Origin: Microbacteriaceae bacterium
GTDB lineage: Bacteria; Actinomycetota; Actinomycetes; Actinomycetales; Microbacteriaceae
DNA: 64,000 bases
Assembly: GCA_947452675.1 (NCBI GenBank)
Contig: CANGDL010000002.1
Span: 62,001-126,000, forward strand
Direction: 5' to 3'
The translations under genes and the position numbers were made by a program. Shown here piece after piece: positions 42,941 to 50,087 of the stretch. Under the pieces are notes generated by a model, which did not search any database, had not been told where the DNA came from, and worked only from the letters and a program-made list of their open reading frames with translations. Every line of letters begins with the position of its first letter. Positions within the stretch are counted from its first letter, which is position 1.

Positions 42941-43291
42941 TTAGCGAGAGAACTGAAGCAGAGCTGTAAGAAGCGAGACCAACAGCAGGATTGTAGCAGG
43001 CATAATCTCTTTGAACGAGTGGCCTGCACGAGCGTGAGCAGTTACGGCACCAGCGAAGTAGATCGCGAGTCCGATGGAGGCCAATTGGCCAAGGATCGGA
43101 ACCCAGATACCAATCAACAATCCAAGCGCCGCAGCCAATTCAAGCGCACCGAGCAACGGAATCTGGGAGTCTTTTACACCCACTGATTTGAGGGTCGCAA
43201 GGGTTTGCTCCATCTTGGTGAACTTTCCCATCGAAGACATCGTCGAAGCGAGGCCGATGAGAATTGAAAAAATCCAGAGTGCAATAGTCAT
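42941..43291 (-). CDS. DoxX-like membrane protein
   Basis: A 116-residue protein with four membrane helices, matching the DoxX-like family (ALWIFSILIGLASTMSSMGKF, then LGALELAAALGLLIGIWVPILGQLASIGLAIYFAGAVTAHARAGH). DoxX proteins have been tied to thiol redox balance and to quinone-related functions, but the exact role is not known. It lies 14 bp behind the SDR gene and is probably co-transcribed with it. Confidence 0.88.
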   Translation of the reverse strand: MTIALWIFSILIGLASTMSSMGKFTKMEQTLATLKSVGVKDSQIPLLGALELAAALGLLIGIWVPILGQLASIGLAIYFAGAVTAHARAGHSFKEIMPATILLLVSLLTALLQFSR

Positions 43292-43305
43292 GTGTTGAGT
43301 TTGCC

Positions 43306-44052
43306 TTACTTCGTGAAATATTTGGTGTCGCCAACGAGAACTGTGTTGTCGGCCGGTGCCGACTCCTCTGCTGCCTTTACGATCTCGGCGGCGAACTCTT
43401 CTACGTTATAAAGCTTGCCGACCGCTTCCTTGCGAGCGTCAATTGCCCCCGGGTTCAGGCGGTCCAGCAAAGTTGCGGTCACGGTGCCCTCAATCATGTC
43501 GCCAGAGACAACCACAAATTCGATGCCCTTTGCGGTTAGTTCAGGAATCATGTCGCGAAGCGCATCCTCACCTGCACGCTTCGAAAGCGCCACCGGCACA
43601 TACTCAGGCATGGTTTCAACCTCACGGATGAAGTGAGCCTGGTGGCTGGTGACGAAGACGATTTTTGAACCCGCGCCAAGCAGCGGTAGAAGAGTCTTGA
43701 CTAGGTTTACCTGGGCATCGCGGTTGAGCTTCATTGCATAGTCTTCGCCCTTGCCGGTCTCCATGCCGCCAGACGCGTTGAGTACCAGGAGGTCAAGGCC
43801 GCCGAATTGGTCTTTGAGGGTCGATGCCAGTGAGTCGATGCTCGAGTAGTCGGTCAGATCGGCTCCGACAACGATTGCCTTGCCTCCCGCTTCGATGATT
43901 CCGTTGGCAACCTTCTCTGCGCGAACTACCTTGTCGCGGTAGTTGATGGCAACGGTTGCACCCTTAGCGGCCAACATCCCGGCCACTTGAGCGCCAATTC
44001 CACGTGATGAACCTGAAACGAAAGCGTGCTTACCTGCGAATGAGTTAGTCAT
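43306..44052 (-). CDS. Short-chain dehydrogenase/reductase-like protein, atypical active site
   Basis: A 248-residue Rossmann protein: GSSRGIGAQVAGMLAAKGATVAINYR (cofactor Gly-rich loop), GADLTDYSSIDSL, LNASGGM (the NAG-type motif) and TSHQAHF (Ser position). The usual catalytic Y-x-x-x-K is not in register: the sequence reads YVPVALSKRAGEDAL, where Val stands four before the Lys and the Tyr is seven before. It may therefore be a poor dehydrogenase or use a different Tyr. TAAACT six bases before the ATG suggests a leaderless mRNA. The next structure upstream is the native terminator of tRNA-Ala. Confidence 0.85.
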   Translation of the reverse strand: MTNSFAGKHAFVSGSSRGIGAQVAGMLAAKGATVAINYRDKVVRAEKVANGIIEAGGKAIVVGADLTDYSSIDSLASTLKDQFGGLDLLVLNASGGMETGKGEDYAMKLNRDAQVNLVKTLLPLLGAGSKIVFVTSHQAHFIREVETMPEYVPVALSKRAGEDALRDMIPELTAKGIEFVVVSGDMIEGTVTATLLDRLNPGAIDARKEAVGKLYNVEEFAAEIVKAAEESAPADNTVLVGDTKYFTK

Positions 44053-44058
44053 GCCTCA

Positions 44059-44064
44059 AGTTTA
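44059..44064 (-). promoter_or_regulatory. Putative -10 box (TAAACT) for the SDR-doxX transcript
   Basis: Minus-strand TAAACT, six bases (TGAGGC), then ATG 44052. The GAGG is only one base from the ATG, too close to act as a ribosome site. Confidence 0.4.
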
Positions 44065-44099
44065 TTGGCGAGCCAAGCTCGACGCCCGTCGGTTAAAGA

Positions 44100-44129
44100 A
44101 AAACGCCTCTCATTTCTGAGAGGCGTTTT
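44100..44129. terminator. Original tRNA-Ala terminator, displaced by the element
   Basis: Perfect 13-bp stem AAAACGCCTCTCA / TGAGAGGCGTTTT with a four-base loop (GAAA on the minus strand), then TTTTTCTTT on the minus strand. It ends six bases before the left att repeat. Before integration it would have followed tRNA-Ala on the minus strand; now the 7.7 kb element lies between them. Confidence 0.85.
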
Positions 44130-44135
44130 CTTGCT

Positions 44136-44153
44136 GTGGAGACTATGGGAGTC
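44136..44153. other. attL: left end repeat of the integrative element
   Basis: GTGGAGACTA is identical to the tRNA-Ala 3' end at 51851-51860, and the match goes on with 16 of 18 bases equal. It marks the junction of chromosome (left) and element (right). Confidence 0.72.
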
Positions 44154-44196
44154 CAAACGGCACCAACAGTTATAAGGGCTACGGCGCGTCCAGGCC

Positions 44197-44220
44197 AGAC
44201 TTACGACAAGACTTACGACA
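44197..44220 (+). repeat. Tandem 12-bp repeats, putative integrase arm sites (left)
   Basis: Two perfect head-to-tail copies of AGACTTACGACA, about 60 bp inside attL. The same array occurs inside the right end in the same orientation. Placement and symmetry fit arm-type sites bound by the N-terminal domain of a tyrosine integrase. Confidence 0.65.
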
Positions 44221-44238
44221 AAGGCGTATGTTCGGGCT

Positions 44239-45627
44239 ATGGGGGAAATAGACAACGAGCCGATCGTATCCGAAGCAGACTTCTACCCGGAGGCCGACGT
44301 GTTCAGCATCTGGGTTAGCAGTAAGACAAGGCCAAGTACCAAGGATGGCCAACCTATAACCGTTCAGTACTGGGAAGGCTGCTGGGACATCCCAGAAGTT
44401 TTCAGAAATGCTGAAGATAAGCGGAAGCGGCCACAGGTGACCGCATCTAGTTCGAGCAGTTCCGAGGATGCCGAAGAGAAGTGCCGGGAGAAGGTAAAGA
44501 AGTTCTGGATGGACCGCCTGGACGGCGTGAGGCAAGAAACCTACCAGAACAAGACCGCCGTTCTGACGAAGGAACAGCGACGAGCTGCTTACACCGTCCA
44601 GTCGTTCCTCGAAGAATGGGTGGCATCGAGGACCAACCCAAACACTCGTCCAGAGAACCGATGGGCTGACAATACAGCTCGCAAGAACCGAGGCATGCTC
44701 GAGATGTGGATCTACCCATATCTAGGCAAGACCCTGCTTACCGCCCTGACACACGAGCAAGTACGCATCCACTTCACCGAAACCTTGCCGAACGTGCTGG
44801 ACAACAAGGATCAGCGTCGACTCGGGGATAAGCGCATCAGAAACATATACTCAGTCTTTAGAACCGGCATGCTCCGCGCCGGCGCCAAGGGATTGCTCAA
44901 GAGCGGTGAGTTCCTGTCCGTAGGTATCCAGATGAGTTTCGAACCGGCTGGAATGCCCGAAGACATCGATCACCTGATGTGGGAGATGAATGCCCTGCTC
45001 CAACGGCCGGACGTTATCGCTGACCCTCTGGCGCTTCGCTGGGCACTCGCCTACGGCCAGGGGCTCCGACGTGGCGAAAGAACAGGCCTGAAATGGTCCG
45101 ATGTGAACCTTGTCACCGGCCAGATGAAGGTCCAGCGGCAAATGAACTACGTTCCCGGCCGCGGCGACTTCCTAGATGAGCGACTCAAGGCAAACGAAGC
45201 ACGGACGATCGAAATCACCTCTATCACTCGCCCTTTTCTGGTTGCCGCACTCGAACGCCGCAAAGCGCTCGAGGCCTCTGGCAACTGGCACCCAAGCGAA
45301 GAGTTCAGAGACTTGGTGCTTTTGCGTGATGATGGCATGGCTGACAAGCTCAACCACGACAACGAGCGATTCCATGAGTTCATGAACAAGTACGAGGTCC
45401 ATTACCGGGAACTGTCCCCAGGATCTCTCCGTCATGCTTGTGCTACGTACTTCGCCAACTATGGTGGCGCGGACGGTCGAGGGGTAGAGCGTCCGATGCT
45501 GCGCAGGTTCATGGGCCACTCCGCAAAGAGCAGTCTCGACGCGTACTACGCCCGCGCCTCACAAATCGCGATGTCTAGAGAGTTCGGAAACATCCCGGTC
45601 GAGAGACCTAACCACGTGAGAACATAA
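44239..45627 (+). CDS. int: Tyrosine-type site-specific integrase
   Basis: A 462-residue integrase. The N-terminal 120 residues hold an AP2-like or arm-binding part (FSIWVSSKTRPSTKDGQPITVQYWEG), followed by a SAM-like core-binding domain (VQSFLEEWVASRTNPN) and the catalytic domain. Catalytic residues: Arg in GLRRGERTGLKW (about 276), the SLRHACATYF box (about 396-400), His in RFMGHS (about 426) and the Tyr nucleophile in LDAYYAR (about 436). The usual His of the H-x-L-R box is Gly here (SPGSLRH). It would recombine attP with the tRNA-Ala end. No strong ribosome site precedes the ATG. Confidence 0.93.
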   Translation: MGEIDNEPIVSEADFYPEADVFSIWVSSKTRPSTKDGQPITVQYWEGCWDIPEVFRNAEDKRKRPQVTASSSSSSEDAEEKCREKVKKFWMDRLDGVRQETYQNKTAVLTKEQRRAAYTVQSFLEEWVASRTNPNTRPENRWADNTARKNRGMLEMWIYPYLGKTLLTALTHEQVRIHFTETLPNVLDNKDQRRLGDKRIRNIYSVFRTGMLRAGAKGLLKSGEFLSVGIQMSFEPAGMPEDIDHLMWEMNALLQRPDVIADPLALRWALAYGQGLRRGERTGLKWSDVNLVTGQMKVQRQMNYVPGRGDFLDERLKANEARTIEITSITRPFLVAALERRKALEASGNWHPSEEFRDLVLLRDDGMADKLNHDNERFHEFMNKYEVHYRELSPGSLRHACATYFANYGGADGRGVERPMLRRFMGHSAKSSLDAYYARASQIAMSREFGNIPVERPNHVRT

Positions 45628-45691
45628 CCCCTGACAACGAACCACGACTTCCTATTCATCTATCCACCGGCAGTTATTTCGTTTTGAGACT

Positions 45692-45726
45692 TGTCCCTAC
45701 GGTCGCTTCCAGCGACCGTAGGGACA
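45692..45726. repeat. Perfect 16-bp inverted repeat, three-base loop
   Basis: TGTCCCTACGGTCGCT, then TCC, then its exact reverse complement. Neither side has a run of T, so it is not a standard rho-independent terminator. Candidates are a terminator without U-run for the integrase, an origin or nick-site hairpin, or a binding site. Confidence 0.85.
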
Positions 45727-45851
45727 TAACACTCATCAAACGACAGACCTCAGCCGTCCTCTCCCCCTGACAACCCCCTGCCCCCAAGCCGCACCGATTA
45801 TGACACGCAACAGGTGTTCTGACTGTGTGGTGATTTGTTGTGGTCTGTTCT

Positions 45852-45866
45852 GTTAGATCATCTAAC
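45852..45866. promoter_or_regulatory. Palindrome GTTAGAT-C-ATCTAAC, likely operator
   Basis: Perfect 7-bp arms with one central base, 77 bp before the next gene's ATG. The size and symmetry fit a repressor dimer site controlling the element's early genes. No repressor gene is recognised in the element. Confidence 0.4.
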
Positions 45867-45942
45867 CTTCCTATCTGAAACCCGAGAATAACTTCGCCCC
45901 GATAACCCTCACGTCATAAACCACAGACGTTAGGAGAATCAC

Positions 45943-46377
45943 ATGACGAAAAACAACGCCCATGTTCCCGCCCCAGGCTGGTGGGCAGTTCAACACAACA
46001 TCGGAAACGATCGCAGGTGGGCATCACTCCCAGAAGATCAAGTGCTACCGGCCATCGGCCTCTACATCTGCGCACTAGGCCATTCAATCGGATTCGAAAC
46101 ACCCACCATCACAACCCAGGAACTAGCCCGACACATGATTGCCGGAGCAGCCAGCACCGAGTCTGTTCTAGCCGTTGCCCAACACCTGATTGATGCCGGC
46201 ATCTGGACAGAAATCCCCGGTGAAGGAATCGACTGCGGTGCTGCCGAGCACATCGCAGCCAAGACCGAGCGCATCGAAAAGGCCAGGTCAGCCGTCGCAG
46301 CGCGACTAGCTAAACGAGACCGCCAGCGTCTTGAAGCTGAAACTTACCACTTCGACGTTGAGGGTGGTGAACTATGA
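45943..46377 (+). CDS. Element protein with winged-helix-like pattern, function unknown
   Basis: A 144-residue protein. The middle (LPAIGLYICALGHSI, ITTQELARHMIAGAASTESVLAVAQHLIDAGIWTEIPGEGIDC) looks like a winged-helix fold as seen in actinophage replication or replisome-organiser proteins, and the C-terminal part is a charged helix (KTERIEKARSAVAARLAKRDRQRLEAE). That similarity is by eye only. TTAGGAG sets the ATG start. It overlaps the next gene by 4 bp and starts a run of four small plus-strand genes. Confidence 0.65.
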   Translation: MTKNNAHVPAPGWWAVQHNIGNDRRWASLPEDQVLPAIGLYICALGHSIGFETPTITTQELARHMIAGAASTESVLAVAQHLIDAGIWTEIPGEGIDCGAAEHIAAKTERIEKARSAVAARLAKRDRQRLEAETYHFDVEGGEL

Positions 46378-46622
46378 GAATCACGATCGAAACCAACCTT
46401 GGGCAGTTCGCGGCCTATCTCAACACAACCGGCGAGATCGTGATCTACGAGGGCGATAACGCTTGCTCGGTCGCCGTAATCGAGCCTCTCGTCAAGCGAC
46501 AATCCGTTCTTGACCTGTCCACCGATGGCATCACCAAGGCGGTTCGCACTTGGTTAGAGAACAATCACTCACGCCTCGAGATCGAGTGCGTGACGGTCCG
46601 GTTGGTACCTCCCGGCCGCTGA
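46374..46622 (+). CDS. Uncharacterised 82-residue element protein
   Basis: Not recognised. A short soluble beta-rich protein (MRITIETNLGQFAAYLNTTGEIVIYEGDNACSVAVIEPL) with a helical second half. ATGA overlap with the gene before it suggests coupled translation. Followed by a perfect hairpin. Confidence 0.6.
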   Translation: MRITIETNLGQFAAYLNTTGEIVIYEGDNACSVAVIEPLVKRQSVLDLSTDGITKAVRTWLENNHSRLEIECVTVRLVPPGR

Positions 46623-46634
46623 CAGTTTCTAGAA

Positions 46635-46660
46635 GGCCTGTCCACACTCGTGGACAGGCC
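46635..46660. repeat. Perfect 11-bp hairpin between two element genes
   Basis: GGCCTGTCCAC, loop ACTC, then the exact reverse complement. Followed by CAAAATC and not by T, so a weak terminator at best; it may stabilise the upstream mRNA end or limit read-through. Confidence 0.75.
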
Positions 46661-46679
46661 CAAAATCTAATGGAGAGAC

Positions 46680-46910
46680 ATGAACTTTATAATCAACCTG
46701 CTGTTTCCTGGCAACAGACGCTCGGTCCGGATTCGCCCAGATCACTTACCTGGGCTCAATCCTCCGAAAGCCGCCCCGTTTAAACCCTCAAGAACCCAGA
46801 CGCATGAGATTCAGGTGACAGACATCGACAAGCTCTACAAGCGATTTCTAGCCCTCCGCCCCTTGCCAGTTCAGGAGAAGGTTGGTAAGCGGAAAGGGTT
46901 TAAGTTCTGA
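46680..46910 (+). CDS. Uncharacterised 76-residue basic element protein
   Basis: Not recognised. A basic protein (NFIINLLFPGNRRSVRIRP at the start, QEKVGKRKGFKF at the end) with a short helical middle. TGGAGAGAC precedes the ATG, a fair ribosome site. Its TGA overlaps the next ATG by one base. Confidence 0.55.
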   Translation: MNFIINLLFPGNRRSVRIRPDHLPGLNPPKAAPFKPSRTQTHEIQVTDIDKLYKRFLALRPLPVQEKVGKRKGFKF

Positions 46911-47158
46911 TGTCGCTGGAGTATGAGGCGATTATCGTCACAAGTGATGGTACTTTTCGCGGTCACATGATCGATCAGGACACCATAGCAATCTCAGAGG
47001 ATGGCGTGGAGGGAACTCTTGACTTCCTTACATTCGATGACAGTCTCGGTTCTATGAGTGCCTCACCCGAGTACCTGACTGTGGCTCTAACCTGGTGGAT
47101 CTATGAGCAAATGAGGGGTCTCGAGATTTACTCGACGTCGCTAGTTAGTCGAAGATAA
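46910..47158 (+). CDS. Uncharacterised 82-residue acidic element protein
   Basis: Not recognised. An acidic protein (SLEYEAIIVTSDGTFRGHMIDQDTIAISEDGVEGTLDFLTFDDSLGS) with a beta-strand opening and a helical end. It begins on the last base of the previous gene's stop and ends 18 bp inside the convergent gene. Its size and charge recall phage accessory or anti-restriction proteins, but that is only a general resemblance. Confidence 0.55.
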   Translation: MSLEYEAIIVTSDGTFRGHMIDQDTIAISEDGVEGTLDFLTFDDSLGSMSASPEYLTVALTWWIYEQMRGLEIYSTSLVSRR

Positions 47159-47635
47159 GTCAGAACGAAAGACTTCGACATCGAATCCAAGAGCGCGTAG
47201 GCCTGAGATGACTTGCGTATCTACGAGGCTCTGTTCTTCAAGGACCGTGATTCCAAGTCTCAGAACACTTGCGAGTTGCCTTGGTAGCAGCGACCGAACA
47301 GGTTCGGCTAGTTCGTAGTACGGGGCGATCTCGCGGACATCCTCCTGAATCGTAATGTTGTGGCTTTCGACCAGACTGTCCAGAATGTGCTCGCTCCCGA
47401 AATGTGCGGCGAGGAACATCAGGATGCTGTCGATTACTGATTCAGGCTGAGCTGCGACCACCTCGATTTCCGCCGGCTGACAAGGATGAGCAGCGGGCTC
47501 TGTTGGGGTGACAATCCAGTAGGGAGCCGAACCCTCGACTAGTTGCGCTGTTGCTGCGATTCTCCAGATTCTGTCGCCCCATGGATAGGAGGCGAGTGGG
47601 CTTACAGTCATAAGCGCGGTTGATTGACGTGTCAT
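47141..47635 (-). CDS. Uncharacterised 164-residue element protein
   Basis: Not recognised. Soluble; first half beta-rich (RIWRIAATAQLVEGSAPYWIVTPTEPAAHP), second half helical (ESVIDSILMFLAAHFGSEHILDSLV, PRQLASVLRLGITVLEEQSLVDTQVISGLRALGF). AAGGAG seven bases before the ATG is a near-perfect ribosome site. Divergent from the methylase gene with a 108 bp gap between starts, so it might regulate that module, but no DNA-binding motif is clear. Confidence 0.6.
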   Translation of the reverse strand: MTRQSTALMTVSPLASYPWGDRIWRIAATAQLVEGSAPYWIVTPTEPAAHPCQPAEIEVVAAQPESVIDSILMFLAAHFGSEHILDSLVESHNITIQEDVREIAPYYELAEPVRSLLPRQLASVLRLGITVLEEQSLVDTQVISGLRALGFDVEVFRSDLSSTN

Positions 47636-47731
47636 GTTGTTTCTCCTTGATCAGGACGTCCGACCCTATCTGTTGCCTCCGACATTCGCTTCTAAGACCT
47701 GCTCTTCCTTCGTTCTGTCCTGGCTGTCGAA

Positions 47732-47737
47732 TACGCT
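47732..47737 (+). promoter_or_regulatory. Putative -10 box (TACGCT) for the methylase-nuclease operon
   Basis: TACGCT, six bases (GGTGAG), then the GTG of the methylase gene. No Shine-Dalgarno sequence at the right distance, so a leaderless mRNA is likely. Confidence 0.35.
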
Positions 47738-47743
47738 GGTGAG

Positions 47744-48913
47744 GTGGCTAATCAAAATCTGGGGGATGCGAAGCGGGCGAAGAACGATGAGTTCTACACG
47801 CAGTATCACGACATCGAAAAGGAAATGAACGCGTATCTGGATTACAACCAGGATGTGTTCCGCGACAAGACGGTACTTCTACCGTGCGACGACCCCGAGT
47901 GGAGCAACTTCACCAAGTACTTCGCCCAGAACTTCGAGCGACTTGGACTCAAGAAGCTCATCAGCACGAGCTATGCACCTAACAGCAAGCCTCGAGAGCT
48001 GAACATTCAACCGACCTTATTCGAGCTTGAGAGCCCGCAGTTCGATGAGAGTAAGTCGGCTGCCAACGGCAAGATCTATACGCTCACTCAAGACCTGAAC
48101 AACGATAACGTTGTGAATGTAGAAGATCTAGAGTGGTCCTATCTCGAGGGAGACGGTGACTTCCGAAGCGAGGAGATTTCGGCACTACGCGACGAATCTG
48201 ACATCGTGGTGACGAACCCTCCGTTCTCTCTATTTCGCGATTTTATGAGCTGGATCTCCTCGGGAGGGAAAGATTTCGCGATCATCGGCAACATGAACGG
48301 CATAACCTACAAGGAGACCTTTCCCCTCATTCAACAAAACAAGGTCTGGCTAGGGGCGACCAACTTCAACACGGGTATGTACTTCACCGTTCCCGATGGG
48401 TTCACCTATGCCTCGACCTACAAGTTCGACAGGGAGCAAAATGGTCGAGCTGTGAACCGAGTCCCTGGCGTCTGTTGGTTCACTAATCTAGACCACGGTC
48501 GAAGACACCAGCCACTTCCTCTGATGACCGAATCTGACAACGTCAAGTTCAGCAAGCACAAAGAGATAAAAGGAGTCGGATATCGCAAGTACGACAACTA
48601 CGACGCCATAGACGTTCCGTTCACAGACGCCATACCTAGCGACTATCAAGGCGTAATGGGTGTACCGATTAGCTTCCTAGGAAAGTACAGTCCGGAACAG
48701 TTTGAGATTCTAGGTACCAGCGACAACGGCCTAGTTGATGACTTGCTAAAGTCGACACCCGGTCTCACCGCAGCCTTCGTCGAAGCCTACTACGCGTCTG
48801 GTGGCAAGGGGGCTTACAAGGCAGGAAATCCGACAGCTGGTATCTACGCGGATGGTGTGGCAACGATGGTCTACAAGCGCATCTTCATACGACACAGGGG
48901 GCCGAACAAATGA
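47744..48913 (+). CDS. Adenine-specific DNA methyltransferase, EcoRI family
   Basis: A 389-residue protein of the EcoRI-methylase family (PF13651 type). The start [33 protein letters not shown] and [21 protein letters not shown] are characteristic; the catalytic motif is NPPF in [17 protein letters not shown] (about residues 158-161), followed by [14 protein letters not shown]. It transfers a methyl group from S-adenosylmethionine to the N6 of adenine. The GTG start is leaderless-type. Its last codons overlap the next gene's ATG by 4 bp, so methylase and nuclease are made together. Whether it recognises GAATTC is not known. Confidence 0.92.
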   Translation: MANQNLGDAKRAKNDEFYTQYHDIEKEMNAYLDYNQDVFRDKTVLLPCDDPEWSNFTKYFAQNFERLGLKKLISTSYAPNSKPRELNIQPTLFELESPQFDESKSAANGKIYTLTQDLNNDNVVNVEDLEWSYLEGDGDFRSEEISALRDESDIVVTNPPFSLFRDFMSWISSGGKDFAIIGNMNGITYKETFPLIQQNKVWLGATNFNTGMYFTVPDGFTYASTYKFDREQNGRAVNRVPGVCWFTNLDHGRRHQPLPLMTESDNVKFSKHKEIKGVGYRKYDNYDAIDVPFTDAIPSDYQGVMGVPISFLGKYSPEQFEILGTSDNGLVDDLLKSTPGLTAAFVEAYYASGGKGAYKAGNPTAGIYADGVATMVYKRIFIRHRGPNK

Positions 48914-50076
48914 TCACCACTCTCAAGCACTACACAGTACGTGAACTTTCAGATGGGTTCGTGTACAACGAACTCGAGGCTAAGGGTCTCTTCGGGTTGT
49001 CCGGTAAGTTGACGATCCAGCCTGAGTATCAGAGAAGCTACATCTATGCCGATGGCAAGCGTGACGTAGCCGTTATCACTTCTCTGCTGCGCGGATACCC
49101 ACTTGGGCTTATCTACTTCCACAAGGTTGCGGACGATCAGTACGAGGTGCTGGACGGCCAGCAAAGAATAACCAGCTTCGGACGCTTCGTTACTGGCAAG
49201 TTCGCTATCAAGGACGAAAACGGAATGGAACAGTACTTCTCAGGTCTGGCTTCGGAAAAGCAGAAGCGGATCATGGACTCAGAGATTCTGATCTATGAGT
49301 GTGAGGGCACGGAATCAGAGATCAAGGAGTGGTTCCAAACCATCAACATCGCAGGCATCCCCTTGAACAGCCAGGAGCTCTTGAACGCTGTCTATTCGGG
49401 CCCGTTCGTAACTCTAGGCAAAGCCGAGTTCAGCAACACCCAGAACGCGAACGTCCAGAAGTGGAGTGCCTATATCAGCGGAACGGTCAACCGTCAGGAA
49501 TACTGGGAACGTGCGCTCGAGTGGGTAAGCAAAGGCAAGGAAAACATCGGTGGATACATGAGTGGTCACCGGACCGATACCAGCATCACCGAGGTCAAGA
49601 ACTACTTCACGAGTGTTATCGACTGGGTGTCATCCGTTTTCCCTGAGGTTGAGAATGAGATGAAGGGCCTTGAGTGGGGTCGTCTCTACGAGAAGCATCA
49701 CAACACCGCCTACAACCCGTCGAAAATGGCCGAACAGGTTAGTGCCCTCTACGGAGATTCGTATGTCAAGAACCGTAAGGGTATCTGGGAGTATGTCCTG
49801 GGCGGCTCGAGTGACACCAAGCTGCTCGAAGTGAGAGTGTTCGATGTGCCTACAAAATCCGCGGCGCACGCGAAACAGACGACTGACGCGCAACTTGAGG
49901 GGCTATCCAACTGTCCGCTCTGTGCCCTCGGTAAAGACACTAACCGGGCAAAGATCTGGAAGTTGGACGAGATGGAAGCCGACCATGTTGCCGCCTGGAG
50001 CAAGGGTGGCGCGACATCTGCCGAGAACTGTCAGATGCTTTGTAAGACCCACAACCGGGCCAAGGGCAACAAGTAG
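48910..50076 (+). CDS. DUF262 + HNH endonuclease, restriction partner candidate
   Basis: A 388-residue two-domain protein. The N-terminal DUF262 domain (about 20-200) has [35 protein letters not shown] and the DGQQRITSF motif near residue 82, a ParB-like fold that binds or hydrolyses nucleotides in related proteins such as GmrS and SspE. The C-terminal HNH nuclease has a CPLC knuckle (about 335), catalytic EADHV (about 357) and [15 protein letters not shown]. This is a classic HNH, not the DUF1524 nuclease of GmrSD or SspE. Coupling with a methylase points to cutting of unmethylated DNA. Confidence 0.9.
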   Translation: MITTLKHYTVRELSDGFVYNELEAKGLFGLSGKLTIQPEYQRSYIYADGKRDVAVITSLLRGYPLGLIYFHKVADDQYEVLDGQQRITSFGRFVTGKFAIKDENGMEQYFSGLASEKQKRIMDSEILIYECEGTESEIKEWFQTINIAGIPLNSQELLNAVYSGPFVTLGKAEFSNTQNANVQKWSAYISGTVNRQEYWERALEWVSKGKENIGGYMSGHRTDTSITEVKNYFTSVIDWVSSVFPEVENEMKGLEWGRLYEKHHNTAYNPSKMAEQVSALYGDSYVKNRKGIWEYVLGGSSDTKLLEVRVFDVPTKSAAHAKQTTDAQLEGLSNCPLCALGKDTNRAKIWKLDEMEADHVAAWSKGGATSAENCQMLCKTHNRAKGNK

Positions 50077-50087
50077 AGACTCCGGCG

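Larger units (their letters stand above)
45628..45942. other. 315-bp intergenic region of the element with two palindromes
   Basis: No gene seen. It holds a long perfect hairpin at 45692-45726 and a 15-bp palindrome at 45852-45866, followed by the leader of the next gene with TTAGGAG seven bases before its ATG. It is the longest stretch without a gene inside the element and could be a regulatory, replication or transfer site. Confidence 0.6.

Noticed and set aside
45692-45726. CRISPR repeat or standard terminator
   Set aside because: Only one copy, so no CRISPR array; no T run on either side, so not a normal rho-independent terminator. No CRISPR array or cas gene was seen in the window.
47744-48913. 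Assigning the recognition sequence GAATTC to the methylase
   Set aside because: Family membership alone does not fix the target, and the partner nuclease is of another type than EcoRI.
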